The notes under the pieces are model-generated. The model made no database searches. It had not been told where the DNA came from and saw only the letters and a program-made list of their open reading frames with translations. A DNA stretch of 64,000 nucleotides from Bradyrhizobium canariense. GTDB taxonomy: Bacteria > Pseudomonadota > Alphaproteobacteria > Rhizobiales > Xanthobacteraceae. The stretch is taken from assembly GCF_900105125.1 (NCBI RefSeq), contig NZ_LT629750.1, forward strand, positions 6,537,001-6,601,000, written 5' to 3'. The position numbers and the translations under genes were made by a program. Below, one piece after another: positions 1 through 8,388 of the stretch (positions are counted from its first letter, which is position 1; each line of letters begins with the position of its first letter).

Positions 1-11
1 TTCGAAGTCAT
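1..11 (-). CDS. pqqC: Possible pqqC start (partial, leaves the window)
   Basis: An ATG at 11-9 on the minus strand opens a frame that leaves the window after three codons. It lies about 20 bases past the pqqB stop, where pqqC normally follows pqqB. Only M-T-S can be read, so the call rests on gene order alone. The sequence TTCGAAGT(C/T)ATGG occurs twice in bases 1-28, so the exact start is uncertain. Confidence 0.3.
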
Positions 12-31
12 GGTGTTCGAAGTTATGGCGC

Positions 32-961
32 TCAAAGCGTAATCTCCGTTCCATCAGCGGGAATTTGCCACCCGGCGCGCTCGGCGGTCTTCCGCTCGGC
101 GGAGTCGCTCAGCAGCACCGGGTTGGAGTTGTTGATATGCAGAAACATCTTGCTGTCGATATCGAGGCCGGCCAGGCTCTCGATCGCGCCTGCATGGCCT
201 GACATGGCGATATGGCCCATGCCTTGCCCTGTCTTGTTGCCGAGGCCGGCGACGATCAATTCGTCATCGCGCCACACCGTACCGTCGAAGAAGATCGCCG
301 AAGCGCCGGCAAGACGCGACTTGAGATCATCGGTGACGCGGGCGCAGGCGGCAAGGAAATAGAGATGTTTCCCGGTCGACTTGTCGCTGATCCGAAGCCC
401 GAGCGTATCGCCTTCGCCGTCGTTTCCCTCGGGATGAGCCGTGCCTTCGAGATACCACGCGCTCTTGCCGGGAACGGCAAACGGCAGCACCTCGATGCCG
501 GACGGTGAACCGTCGGGCAAGCCTGGCTCGAATGCCTCATTCACCTGGATTGGCTGACGCCGCACATTCTTCTCGTTCAGGACGTTGAAGACACTGTTGC
601 TCTTCAGGATCGAAAGCACGCGCGCGTGGGCATAGATCGTAAACGGCCATCCTTCGCGCATCGATAAGAGGCCGGCGACCGCATCGATCTCGCCATTGGT
701 CAGGATGACGCCTGATATCGGACTATGGCGAAGCTTTCCGTGCGCGGGATGAAGCTGAGGTGTTGCGGTCACCTGCTGACGCAGATCGGGCGATGCGTTG
801 ATCAGAAACCAGTGATTGCCATCGGCGCTGATCGCGACCGAAGCCTGGGTACGTTGAAGTTCGGGTTGCTCGGTTCGCGCCATTCGGCAAACCGGACATC
901 CGCAATTCCATTGCGGAACACCGCCGCCAGCCCCGGCGCCCAGGACGACGACGCGAAGCAT
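32..961 (-). CDS. pqqB: PQQ biosynthesis protein PqqB
   Basis: PqqB (309 aa) is a cytoplasmic metallo-beta-lactamase-fold protein of pyrroloquinoline quinone synthesis, thought to act as a hydroxylase on the tyrosine-derived intermediate. The N-terminus carries the family signature GGGVPQWNCGCPVC (about residues 13-26), including the CxCxxC-type zinc site, and the length is usual for the family. The start at 961 is preceded by a good AGGAG ribosome site. It lies 136 bases downstream of pqqA on the same strand, the standard pqqAB order, and pqqC probably follows off the window. The divergent PQQ-type sugar dehydrogenase nearby is a likely user of the cofactor. Confidence 0.96.
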   Translation of the reverse strand: MLRVVVLGAGAGGGVPQWNCGCPVCRMARTEQPELQRTQASVAISADGNHWFLINASPDLRQQVTATPQLHPAHGKLRHSPISGVILTNGEIDAVAGLLSMREGWPFTIYAHARVLSILKSNSVFNVLNEKNVRRQPIQVNEAFEPGLPDGSPSGIEVLPFAVPGKSAWYLEGTAHPEGNDGEGDTLGLRISDKSTGKHLYFLAACARVTDDLKSRLAGASAIFFDGTVWRDDELIVAGLGNKTGQGMGHIAMSGHAGAIESLAGLDIDSKMFLHINNSNPVLLSDSAERKTAERAGWQIPADGTEITL

Positions 962-1097
962 GATCCGTCTCCTGGAGTCCTAACGTTTGGAAGAGTCCTG
1001 ACGTTTCGAAGGTGGACACCAACACGCACACGATCCTGACCCGGAACATGTCTCGGCTGGAGGTCCACCTGCGTAAACGTGAAGCTATCGCTGCCGC

Positions 1098-1178
1098 TTA
1101 CTTGCGGGCGGCGCACGCATACATGTTGATTTCCATGCCAACCGGCACTTCGACAATCTTCGGTGCTTTCCAGGCCAT
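1098..1178 (-). CDS. pqqA: PQQ precursor peptide PqqA (26 aa)
   Basis: This 26-residue peptide is the substrate from which PQQ is made. PqqE cross-links the Glu and Tyr of the E-x-x-x-Y motif, and these are E16 and Y20 here (EINMY). The peptide ends ACAARK, a usual PqqA tail. The ATG at 1178 has a strong AAGGAG site seven bases upstream, which decides the start; longer in-frame readings have no support. It is first in the pqqA-pqqB order. Confidence 0.96.
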   Translation of the reverse strand: MAWKAPKIVEVPVGMEINMYACAARK

Positions 1179-1478
1179 TTGGGCTCTCCTTGCTCGAGTA
1201 GGACGAATTCCGCCCTCACTGGATAAACTAATGCCGAAAGAAAAGTTCGCCAGCGAAATCTTCGTCCGGTGAACCCTAATGTTTTTATGCTGCAATGCGA
1301 AAGGAATTCACTGACTTGTGCACCCCGATGTCAAACCAATGCCGGATCAACGGGTTCAGTATTATCCGCGCCGATCGGGGGCTGGCGCCGCCCGGATGGC
1401 GTTAATGGTTCCGGATAAACAACTTGTGAGTTTGATGGGCTCTTGCGGGATGCCTCAACGGAAAGTCGGTTTCAACCC
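1179..1478. other. Divergent intergenic region, pqqA / DUF6894 gene
   Basis: These 300 bases separate pqqA (leftward) from the small DUF6894 gene (rightward) and must hold both promoters. I see no convincing sigma-70 boxes, operator or small gene. The readable frames are short and lack ribosome sites or family features. Confidence 0.4.
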
Positions 1479-1736
1479 ATGCCACGGTATTTTTTCAACA
1501 CGCGGATCGGCGACGAATTGATCCCTGATCCCGAAGGTGAGGAACTGCGCAATCCCGATCGCGCCTGGGAAGTCGCGCGCGCCATGATCCGGGAGTTGCT
1601 GAAGACCGAAGATACCCAAGGCGGTCTCTTCAATGCGATCCTCGAAGTGACCGACGACGACGGCGAGATCGTGCTGGAGTTTCCCTTTGCCGAGGCGATT
1701 CTCGACATGCCGGATGAACCGGTCACGAAGCACTAG
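1479..1736 (+). CDS. Small DUF6894-type protein
   Basis: This 85-residue acidic protein begins MPRYFFNTRIGDELIPD and contains a VTDDDGEIVLEFPF segment. That is the pattern of the DUF6894 family, small proteins very common in Bradyrhizobium and relatives, with no known function. The start at 1479 is chosen because family members begin MPRYFFN; the frame extends 12 codons further upstream without support. There is no signal peptide or membrane segment. It stands alone between the divergent pqq genes and the sugar dehydrogenase. Confidence 0.8.
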   Translation: MPRYFFNTRIGDELIPDPEGEELRNPDRAWEVARAMIRELLKTEDTQGGLFNAILEVTDDDGEIVLEFPFAEAILDMPDEPVTKH

Positions 1737-1951
1737 CCGATCATTCCAGTTGCGCCGTGCATGATCAAAATCGCGCGACGCCGATGGTTTGTCTCCGGCG
1801 GCGTCTCTAGTTTGTCATGGCGCTTTGCGAAAAATGTTTCGATTGCGCTGGGGCAGAAAAATATCGGAGAGTGGCAATCAGGAATGCCACCCGCGCCGGT
1901 ATCGCTCGCCCGCGCTGGAATCAACGGCTTCCGCAAAGGGAGAACATTCAT

Positions 1952-3274
1952 ATGATGATCCACTCGCGCGCACCGCGCAGCCTTGTGCTGGCCGGTGCTC
2001 TTATTGGTACGTTTACGCTGGCCGCCGCCGCGCAGCAGCCGGCGACGCCATCGACCGACTCTCCGCCTGCCGCGGCGCCAGCACCGGCCGCCGCACCTGC
2101 CTCAACTGCGGCTCCAGCCGCCGCGCCGTCGCTTCCGCCGGGCTCACCCTTGATCGGCCGGCCGGATAGCGAAGCCGCGGCAAAGCTTGCGCCCGTGGCC
2201 GGGCCTCCGCTCGCCACCGCCGCTGACAAATTACCGATTGCAAAACTCAAGGTGCCGCCCGGCTTCAATATCGAGGTCTATGCTGCCGGCATGGCAAATG
2301 CGCGTTCGCTGGCCCAGAGCGACAAGGGCACCGTGTTTGTCGGCAGCCGCCTGGTCGACAAGGTCTATGCCATCGTCAACAAGGACGGCAAACGCTCGGT
2401 CAAGGTCATCGCCTCCGGCCTGTATCGGCCCAATGGCGTTGCGTTCCACGACGGTACGCTCTTCATTGCCGAGCTCTCGAAGATCGACAAGATCGACAAG
2501 ATCGAAGACGTCATCGACAACCCGCCGAAGCCGACCACCATCTACGACAAGCTGCCGAAGGACGAAGCCCACGGCTGGAAGTTCATCGCGGTCGGACCCG
2601 ACAACAAGCTCTATGTTCCGGTCGGACAGCCCGGCAACAACGTCCTGCACGACGATGCACACGGCCAGATTCGCCGCATGAATCTCGATGGCAGCGGCGC
2701 GGAGGTGGTCGCGTACGGCGTTCGCAACAGCGTCGGCTTCGACTGGAATCCCGAAACCAAGCAGATGTACTTCACCGACAATGGTCGCGACTGGATGTCG
2801 GAGGACGTTCCGCAGGACGAACTCAATCGCGTGACCAAGGTCGGCGAGGATTTCGGCGCGCCGTACTGCTATCAGGGCAATATTTCGGACCCCGAGTTCG
2901 GCTGGGGACATTCCTGTTCCGACTACACCCCGCCGGTCGGCCTGATGGGACCGCACGTCGCCTCGCTCGGCATGCGGTTCTATACCGGCAACATGTTCCC
3001 GAAGAGCTACAAGGACGCCATCATCGTGGCGCGGCACGGATCGTGGAACCGATCCAAGAAAGCCGGCGGTGACGTTGCGGTCGTCAAGCTGAACAAGGAC
3101 GGCACGGTCAAGTCCGTGGAGCCCTTCATCACCGGCTTCCTGGAAGACAACAAATATCTCGGCCGGCCGGTCGACGTAATGCAAATGAAAGATGGTTCGT
3201 TGCTGGTCTCCGACGACTGGAACGGCGCCGTCTATCGCGTCAGCTACGGCAAGCCGAAGGTTGCTTCGAAATAA
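1952..3274 (+). CDS. Secreted PQQ-dependent sugar dehydrogenase (Gdh/sorbosone dehydrogenase family)
   Basis: This 440-residue protein has an N-terminal signal peptide (about residues 1-28, ending AAAAQQ). A Pro/Ala-rich linker follows to about residue 75, then a six-bladed beta-propeller of the soluble glucose/sorbosone dehydrogenase family. Recognisable blade motifs are YRPNGVAF, HGWKFIAVGPD, GVRNSVGFDWNP, FTDNGRD, FGAPYCYQG, RHGSWNRSKK and LVSDDWNGAVYRV. By family it oxidises sugars in the periplasm using PQQ and passes electrons to a cytochrome c. The start at 1952 has an AAAGGGAG ribosome site. The pqq genes lie upstream and a di-haem cytochrome c gene follows, which supports the role. 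The true substrate cannot be read from the sequence. Confidence 0.88.
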   Translation: MMIHSRAPRSLVLAGALIGTFTLAAAAQQPATPSTDSPPAAAPAPAAAPASTAAPAAAPSLPPGSPLIGRPDSEAAAKLAPVAGPPLATAADKLPIAKLKVPPGFNIEVYAAGMANARSLAQSDKGTVFVGSRLVDKVYAIVNKDGKRSVKVIASGLYRPNGVAFHDGTLFIAELSKIDKIDKIEDVIDNPPKPTTIYDKLPKDEAHGWKFIAVGPDNKLYVPVGQPGNNVLHDDAHGQIRRMNLDGSGAEVVAYGVRNSVGFDWNPETKQMYFTDNGRDWMSEDVPQDELNRVTKVGEDFGAPYCYQGNISDPEFGWGHSCSDYTPPVGLMGPHVASLGMRFYTGNMFPKSYKDAIIVARHGSWNRSKKAGGDVAVVKLNKDGTVKSVEPFITGFLEDNKYLGRPVDVMQMKDGSLLVSDDWNGAVYRVSYGKPKVASK

Positions 3275-3281
3275 AATCGGG

Positions 3282-3316
3282 AAAGCCGGAGGCTGCGCGC
3301 TGCCTCCGGCTTTTTT
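3282..3316 (+). terminator. Rho-independent terminator after the sugar dehydrogenase
   Basis: The inverted repeat AAGCCGGAGGC / GCCTCCGGCTT has a short loop and is followed by a run of six T. It begins eight bases after the stop at 3274. It separates the dehydrogenase from the cytochrome c gene, so the cytochrome is either reached by read-through or has its own promoter in the 40 bases that follow. Confidence 0.9.
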
Positions 3317-3356
3317 CACGTCTGTTCCCTAAACTTCGAGATTGCCGGGATTGCCG

Positions 3357-3923
3357 ATGCGTAAAATGTTTGCCTTCCTGGCGCTGGTTTTTGCCGTAAC
3401 CCCATTGAGAGCCGAAACCATCGAGGAGCGTGCTGCGACCTGCTTTGCCTGCCATGGCGAGCATGGGCAGTCCCAGACCGAAAACATTCCCTCGCTCGGC
3501 GGGCAGCAGGCGCCTTACGCGCTGATCCAGCTCTTTATGTTCCGCGAAAAGCTGCGCGTGTTTGAGCCGATGAACGACATGACCAAATCGTTCAGCGACG
3601 ACGACCTGCGAACCTTTTCCGATTTCATCGCGACATTGCCGAAGCCGGCGCCACCGGCCGACGCCGGCGATCCGGCGCGGATGGCGCGCGCGGCGGCGCT
3701 GGTTCAGCAGAACCACTGCAATTCCTGCCACAGGCCGGATTTCTCGGGTGGCGATAATGTCCCGCACATCGCCAATCAGCGCGAGGACTATCTCGCCAAG
3801 ACCATGCGGGAATATAAGGACAACAGCCGCCACGGCTATGACGGCACCATGGCTGAAGTGCTGCAGCCGGTGACGGTCGAGCAGATCGCCGATCTCGCTT
3901 ATTATATCGCCCGGGTGCGCTGA
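3357..3923 (+). CDS. Di-haem c-type cytochrome (c4/c553-like)
   Basis: This 188-residue protein has a signal peptide (about residues 1-19) and two CxxCH haem motifs, CFACH at residue 29 and CNSCH at residue 121. This gives two cytochrome c domains of the c4/c553 type. It should act in the periplasm as an electron carrier. It follows the PQQ sugar dehydrogenase on the same strand, so it is a natural electron acceptor for that enzyme, although a terminator lies between them. The ATG at 3357 puts a normal signal peptide at the N-terminus; a TTG at 3342 is also in frame. The exact redox partner is inferred from position only. Confidence 0.9.
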   Translation: MRKMFAFLALVFAVTPLRAETIEERAATCFACHGEHGQSQTENIPSLGGQQAPYALIQLFMFREKLRVFEPMNDMTKSFSDDDLRTFSDFIATLPKPAPPADAGDPARMARAAALVQQNHCNSCHRPDFSGGDNVPHIANQREDYLAKTMREYKDNSRHGYDGTMAEVLQPVTVEQIADLAYYIARVR

Positions 3924-4107
3924 GCGGGATGAGTTCGGGTCGAAGGCGCTTCTCTCTCGCCCTGTTTACGGCCGACGCCTGATTCAACTGAAAGCCGTCA
4001 TGTCCAGGGGGCCGTTGGCGCTCGCTTAGGGGCTGATTTCGTTTGGAATCGCGATGGCGCTGCGGTATGGGCGGCGCTACAACACCAGCGGTCAAACGGA
4101 GCTGTCC

Positions 4108-5508
4108 ATGGAAGATCTCTGGCGTCTGCCGGCTGCTGATATCGCCGCCGCGGTAAGGTCGAAAAAGGTTTCGGCAAAACAGGTCGCATTTGCGGCGCTG
4201 TCGCGGCTTGACGCGGTCAACCCCAAAATCAACGCCGTTGTCGACCACCGGCCGGAATATGTCCTGGCGCAGGCCGGCGCCATCGATGCGGCGATCTCGC
4301 GGGGCGAGGCAGTGGGGCCGCTGGCCGGCGTGCCGGTGACGGTCAAGGTCAATATCGATCAGCAGGGCTTCGCCACCACCAACGGCCTCAAACTGCAACG
4401 CGACACCATCGCGCGCAGCAACAGTCCTGTGGTCGACAATCTGCGACAAGCCGGCGCCGTCATTCTCGGACGCACCAACTGTCCGGCCTTTTCCTATCGC
4501 TGGTTCACCACCAATTTGATCCATGGCGATACCAAAAATCCGCGCGATCCCGGCATCACGCCCGGAGGCTCCTCTGGAGGGGCCGGCGCGGCAGTGGCCG
4601 CGGGCATCGGCCATATCGCGCACGGCACCGACATCGCAGGCTCGATCCGCTATCCGGCTTACGCCTGCGGCATTCACGGCCTGCGGCCGACGGTCGGCCG
4701 TATCGCGGCCTTTAACGCGGCGCTGCCCGAACGCCCCATCGGCCCGCAGATCAGCGCGGTATCGGGCCCGCTTGCGCGCACCATCGGCGATCTCCGGATT
4801 GCGCTGGCCGCGATGTCCGGCCCGGATATGCGTGATCCCTGGTGGGTGCCGGCGCCGCTTGAAGGACCTGCGATGCCGAAGCGGGCAGCGCTTTGTTTTA
4901 ATCCGGACGGTCTTGAGACCGTTGCGGAAGTGAGGGTGGCCGTCGCTGATGCCGCCAAGCGGCTGGAGCGCGACGGATGGACCGTCGAGGAAATCGACAC
5001 CACGCCACCGCTGCGTGAGCCAGCGGAGCTACAGACCAAACTGTGGCTCGGCGACGGCTTTGAAGCGCAGTTGGAGACCGCCGAACGTGAAGGCGATCCC
5101 GGTGCGCTGGCCTGCCTGCGCGGCAACAGGTCCAAGGTCTTTCCGTTTGATGGGGCGGCGCTCTCCAAAGCCCTGACGCGGCGGGCGACGCTGACGCGGG
5201 AATGGCTGCAGTTCTTCGAAAAATATGCGGTGCTGCTGATGCCGGTTTCCGGCGAACTGCCGTTTCCCGACCAGCTCGATCGGAAGGACGATGCTTCCTT
5301 TGCCCGGGTATGGCGCGCACAGCTATCGCAAATTGCTATTCCCTTCATGGGGCTGCCTGCGCTAACCGTCTCCACCGGACTGGTGGGGCGCGTTCCCGTC
5401 GGCGTCCAGCTGGTTTCCGGCCGCTACCGCGAGGATCTGTGCCTGCTTGCGGGCGAGGCAATCGAGGCTGGCGGAACGCCGTCGGCGCCGATCGATCCCG
5501 TCAGCTGA
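4108..5508 (+). CDS. Amidase signature family amidohydrolase
   Basis: This 466-residue cytoplasmic enzyme belongs to the amidase signature family. The Ser-cisSer-Lys triad is visible as K80 (VTVKVN), S155 in GGSSGGAG and S179 in GTDIAGSIR, with the expected spacing. It hydrolyses a carboxamide to acid and ammonia; the substrate is unknown. The start at 4108 has a GGAG site six bases upstream, better than the in-frame ATG at 4054. There is no GatB-type partner and the C-terminal part differs from GatA, so a catabolic amidase is more likely than the transamidosome subunit. Glutathione peroxidase follows after 31 bases. Confidence 0.88.
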   Translation: MEDLWRLPAADIAAAVRSKKVSAKQVAFAALSRLDAVNPKINAVVDHRPEYVLAQAGAIDAAISRGEAVGPLAGVPVTVKVNIDQQGFATTNGLKLQRDTIARSNSPVVDNLRQAGAVILGRTNCPAFSYRWFTTNLIHGDTKNPRDPGITPGGSSGGAGAAVAAGIGHIAHGTDIAGSIRYPAYACGIHGLRPTVGRIAAFNAALPERPIGPQISAVSGPLARTIGDLRIALAAMSGPDMRDPWWVPAPLEGPAMPKRAALCFNPDGLETVAEVRVAVADAAKRLERDGWTVEEIDTTPPLREPAELQTKLWLGDGFEAQLETAEREGDPGALACLRGNRSKVFPFDGAALSKALTRRATLTREWLQFFEKYAVLLMPVSGELPFPDQLDRKDDASFARVWRAQLSQIAIPFMGLPALTVSTGLVGRVPVGVQLVSGRYREDLCLLAGEAIEAGGTPSAPIDPVS

Positions 5509-5539
5509 TCGCGCCCTGGATTCAGGTTGAGTGGACACG

Positions 5540-6016
5540 ATGCCCAGCGTTTATGATTTTTCGGCAACATCGCTTGCCGGCGAGGAGATTCCGCTGAAGC
5601 GGTACGAAGGTCAGGTTCTGCTGATCGTCAACACCGCAAGCGCATGCGGCTTCACCCCGCAATACAAAGGCCTTCAGGAATTGCATCAGGCGCTCGCCCC
5701 GCGCGGCTTTTCAGTATTGGGATTTCCGTGCAATCAGTTCGGGCACCAGGAACCAGGCGATGCCAGGCAAATCGAGCAGTTCTGCACCAGCAACTATGCG
5801 GTGACTTTTCCGATGTTTGCCAAGATCGATGTCAACGGCGGCAGCGCGCATCCGCTGTATCAATATTTGAAGCACGAGCAATCCGGGTTGCTTGGCTCCT
5901 CGATCAAATGGAATTTCACTAAATTCCTGGTCGATCGTGCGGGCCAGGCGGTGGCGCGGCATGCGCCGACGGCAAAACCGGAAGGGCTTACCAAGGAAAT
6001 CGAGGCACTATTGTGA
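5540..6016 (+). CDS. Glutathione peroxidase
   Basis: This 158-residue thiol peroxidase (BtuE/GPx family) reduces peroxides in the cytoplasm. The catalytic residues are visible as C36 in ASACGF, Q66 in GFPCNQFG, and W124-N125 in KWNFTKFLVD. Cys replaces selenocysteine, as is usual in bacteria. The ATG at 5540 matches the usual family start; a GTG at 5531 is also in frame. It lies 31 bases after the amidase and its stop overlaps a possible GTG start of the DUF3297 gene, so the three are probably co-transcribed. Confidence 0.94.
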   Translation: MPSVYDFSATSLAGEEIPLKRYEGQVLLIVNTASACGFTPQYKGLQELHQALAPRGFSVLGFPCNQFGHQEPGDARQIEQFCTSNYAVTFPMFAKIDVNGGSAHPLYQYLKHEQSGLLGSSIKWNFTKFLVDRAGQAVARHAPTAKPEGLTKEIEALL

Positions 6017-6033
6017 ACGAGAAAAACGAATCG

Positions 6034-6282
6034 ATGAGCGATCAACTGCCCGACCGGCTTTCGACCGATCCGAAAAGCCCTTACTACAATGCCGACGTGC
6101 TGGCACGCGATGTCGGCATTCGCTTCAAGGGCGTCGAGAAGACCAACGTCGAGGAATATTGCGTCAGCGAGGGCTGGGTCCGCGTGACGGCGGGCAACGC
6201 CAGGGATCGTTACGGCAACCCGCTGACCCTCAAGGTCCACGGTCCCGTCGAGCCGTATTTTCGCGATAAGACCGAGCCGTGA
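6034..6282 (+). CDS. DUF3297 family protein
   Basis: This is an 82-residue protein with the hallmark GIRFKGVEKTNVEEYCVSEGW and the end GPVEPYF typical of DUF3297. This is a short cytoplasmic family of unknown function, frequent in Proteobacteria. The ATG at 6034 matches the family start MSDQLPDRLS. A GTG at 6013, overlapping the glutathione peroxidase stop, is an in-frame alternative adding seven residues. It is last in the probable amidase-peroxidase transcript. Confidence 0.88.
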   Translation: MSDQLPDRLSTDPKSPYYNADVLARDVGIRFKGVEKTNVEEYCVSEGWVRVTAGNARDRYGNPLTLKVHGPVEPYFRDKTEP

Positions 6283-6292
6283 ACTGATCATT

Positions 6293-6375
6293 CGTCATTG
6301 CGAGGAGCGGTAGCGACGAAGCAATCCAGTGTTGCAATTGAGGCTCTGGATTGCTTCGCTCCGCTCGCAATGACG
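6293..6375. repeat. Palindromic dispersed repeat (REP-like)
   Basis: The outer arms CGTCATTGCGAG and CTCGCAATGACG are perfect complements, and GAAGCAATCCAG pairs with CTGGATTGCTTC inside them. The 83-base element would fold into a long hairpin. From memory, elements with these core words are scattered in many copies through Bradyrhizobium and Rhodopseudomonas genomes. It fills most of the gap before the tartrate dehydratase gene. Confidence 0.85.
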
Positions 6376-6413
6376 GCATAAGCAATCTCCTAGCAGATCT
6401 GAAAGCCAACCGC

Positions 6414-7583
6414 ATGTCCGTTCGTATTGTCGACGTTCGCGAGATCACAAAGCCGATCTCGTCGCCCATCCGCAACGCCTATATCGATTTCACCAAAATG
6501 ACGACGAGCCTCGTCGCTGTCGTCACCGATGTCGTGCGCGACGGCAAGACGGTGGTCGGTTACGGCTTCAACTCGAATGGCCGTTACGGGCAGGGCGGAT
6601 TGATTCGCGAGCGCTTCGCGCCGCGGCTGAAGGAAGCCGATCCAAAATCATTACTGGACAAGACCGGCGACAATCTCGACCCGGACAAGGTCTGGGCTAC
6701 GATGATGTCGAATGAAAAGCCGGGCGGACATGGTGAGCGCTCGGTCGCGGTCGGCACCATCGACATGGCGGTATGGGATGCGGTGGCGAAGATCGCGGGC
6801 AAGCCGCTGTTTCGATTGCTCGCCGAACGTCACGGACGAACCGCCGACCCGCGCGTCTTCGTTTATGCCGCCGGCGGCTATTATTATCCCGGCAAGGATC
6901 TCTCGGCACTGCGCGGCGAAATGCGCGGCTATCTGGATCGCGGCTACAACGTCGTGAAGATGAAGATCGGCGGCGCGCCGATCACGGAAGACCGCGAGCG
7001 CATCGAAGCGGTGCTGAAGGAAATCGGCGGCCAGGCGCAGCTCGCCGTCGATGCCAACGGCCGGTTCGATCTCGAGACGGCCGTGGCTTACGCCAAGATG
7101 CTGCGCGATTATCCGTTGTTCTGGTATGAGGAAGCCGGCGATCCCCTGGATTTCCAGCTCCAGGCTGCGCTGGCCGAGTTCTATCCGCGCCCGATGGCGA
7201 CCGGCGAAAACCTGTTCAGCCACCAGGATGCGCGGAACCTCATTCGTTATGGCGGGATGCGGCCGGATCGCGACTGGCTGCAGTTCGATTGCGCGCTGTC
7301 TTACGGCCTCTGCGAATATCAGCGCACGCTTGCGGTACTGCATTCCGCGGGCTGGTCGGCCAGCCGATGCATTCCGCATGGCGGGCACCAGATGTCGCTG
7401 AACATTGCCGCTGGCCTGGGGCTAGGCGGTAACGAGAGTTATCCTGACCTGTTCCAACCCTATGGCGGTTTTCCCGACGGCGTTCGCGTCGAGAACGGCA
7501 CCATCACGATGCCGGATCTGCCGGGCATCGGCTTTGAGGGGAAATCCGATCTCTACGCGGAGATGAAAGCGTTGGCGTCGTGA
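6414..7583 (+). CDS. tarD: D(-)-tartrate dehydratase (enolase superfamily)
   Basis: This 389-residue enzyme dehydrates D-tartrate to oxaloacetate. It belongs to the mandelate racemase subgroup of the enolase superfamily. The active site is fully present: KxK at K182/K184 (VVKMKIGG), metal ligands D213 (DANG), E239 (YEEAGDP) and E265 (GEN), and the general acid H322 in HGGHQMSLN. Length and residue numbers agree with what I recall for the characterised Bradyrhizobium enzyme, so the assignment is specific. The start at 6414 gives exactly this length. It stands alone downstream of a palindromic repeat; no tartrate transporter or regulator adjoins it. Confidence 0.95.
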   Translation: MSVRIVDVREITKPISSPIRNAYIDFTKMTTSLVAVVTDVVRDGKTVVGYGFNSNGRYGQGGLIRERFAPRLKEADPKSLLDKTGDNLDPDKVWATMMSNEKPGGHGERSVAVGTIDMAVWDAVAKIAGKPLFRLLAERHGRTADPRVFVYAAGGYYYPGKDLSALRGEMRGYLDRGYNVVKMKIGGAPITEDRERIEAVLKEIGGQAQLAVDANGRFDLETAVAYAKMLRDYPLFWYEEAGDPLDFQLQAALAEFYPRPMATGENLFSHQDARNLIRYGGMRPDRDWLQFDCALSYGLCEYQRTLAVLHSAGWSASRCIPHGGHQMSLNIAAGLGLGGNESYPDLFQPYGGFPDGVRVENGTITMPDLPGIGFEGKSDLYAEMKALAS

Positions 7584-7655
7584 GGCGCTCCTGAAAAGGA
7601 ATCCGGCGCGATCAGGCAAACCGCGGATATCCGGTTCAGCTCTGATACTCCGCGG

Positions 7656-7970
7656 CTACTGAAGGTTGGTATCCACAGGCACGAAGAACACAAACACGTG
7701 GCCTTCGTATTCCTTGCGGGCGAGTTCGGTGGTCAGCGCAATTTGTATCTCGGCGGATTCGGTGGCGTTGGCGCGCCGAATCCTGAGTTCAGTCGTGCCG
7801 TCCCAGATCGGATGGCCGCAGGATCGATAGGAAGCGAGTTCCTCGACAAACCAGTCCTGCGAACAAAGGTCTCGGGCTTCCTCCATGCTCGCGGCACGAA
7901 AAGCCAGCACCGCGCGTCCGCCCGTCTCCAGGACGAATCCCTTCTCTTTAATGTTCTGTCGCCTGCTCAT
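7656..7970 (-). CDS. Hypothetical protein (104 aa)
   Basis: I do not recognise this 104-residue protein. It has no signal peptide, membrane segment or known motif. It begins MSRRQNIKEKG, has one central Cys pair (C in DLCSQDWF and in SCGHPIWDG) and ends with a hydrophobic VFVFFVPVD strand. The pattern of alternating strands and one helix suggests a small globular alpha/beta protein. It is convergent with tarD and divergent from the TonB receptor. Coding bias resembles that of its neighbours, and I think it is a real lineage-specific gene. Confidence 0.6.
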   Translation of the reverse strand: MSRRQNIKEKGFVLETGGRAVLAFRAASMEEARDLCSQDWFVEELASYRSCGHPIWDGTTELRIRRANATESAEIQIALTTELARKEYEGHVFVFFVPVDTNLQ

Positions 7971-8388
7971 CCGGCGGCCTTCGTCCGATCGAGTCCGGAA
8001 CGAACTCCTGGCAGGTTGAACTCCACAACTTCTAATTTATTCCGACGATGCCTCGGATTAATTCGTGGCCTTGCGCGCCACGGCGTTGGTCCGTCAATTT
8101 TGTTCGCCGGAGTAGCCCCGAACTTAGCTTCGTGTGCACTCGGAGCGAGTACGATGATGTCGCACTTTTTTAGAATTCTTCGAAGCAGGCGCGTTTGTCT
8201 TCGACTTCGAAAAATTGACGCGAGCGAAAAGTAATTGTGCCGCAGTCGTTTCTTCGATTTAAAAAAACTAGATTGTTTCTAAATCGTACTGCGCGAGAAA
8301 GTCATTTTGACGCACCCCTCTCTGATGCTCTGGACGCACTCGTTATCGTTAGCCATGAACCACTTGCCGCGAAAAAGCACGACAAGCT
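7971..8388. other. Intergenic region upstream of the TonB-dependent receptor
   Basis: These 418 bases are clearly richer in A+T than the surrounding genes and hold the divergent promoters of the 104-aa protein and the receptor. An Irr-like palindrome lies at 8266-8284. A second partial match, TTTTAGAATTCTTCG, is at about 8167. I see no gene or RNA here. Confidence 0.5.
8266..8284 (+). promoter_or_regulatory. Candidate Irr-type iron-control box
   Basis: The sequence contains CTAGAT-TGT-TTCTAA, matching 10 of 12 fixed positions of the palindrome TTAGAA-N3-TTCTAA that I recall as the Irr/ICE motif of Bradyrhizobium. It lies about 105 bases upstream of a siderophore receptor gene, a typical Irr or Fur target. 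This is a motif match only. Confidence 0.4.

Noticed and set aside
2231..3319. A 362-codon minus-strand frame
   Set aside because: It mirrors the sugar dehydrogenase and runs through its terminator; no protein features.
8160..8185. Second Irr box at TTTTAGAATTCTTCG
   Set aside because: Only one half-site fits; the spacing to a second half is wrong.
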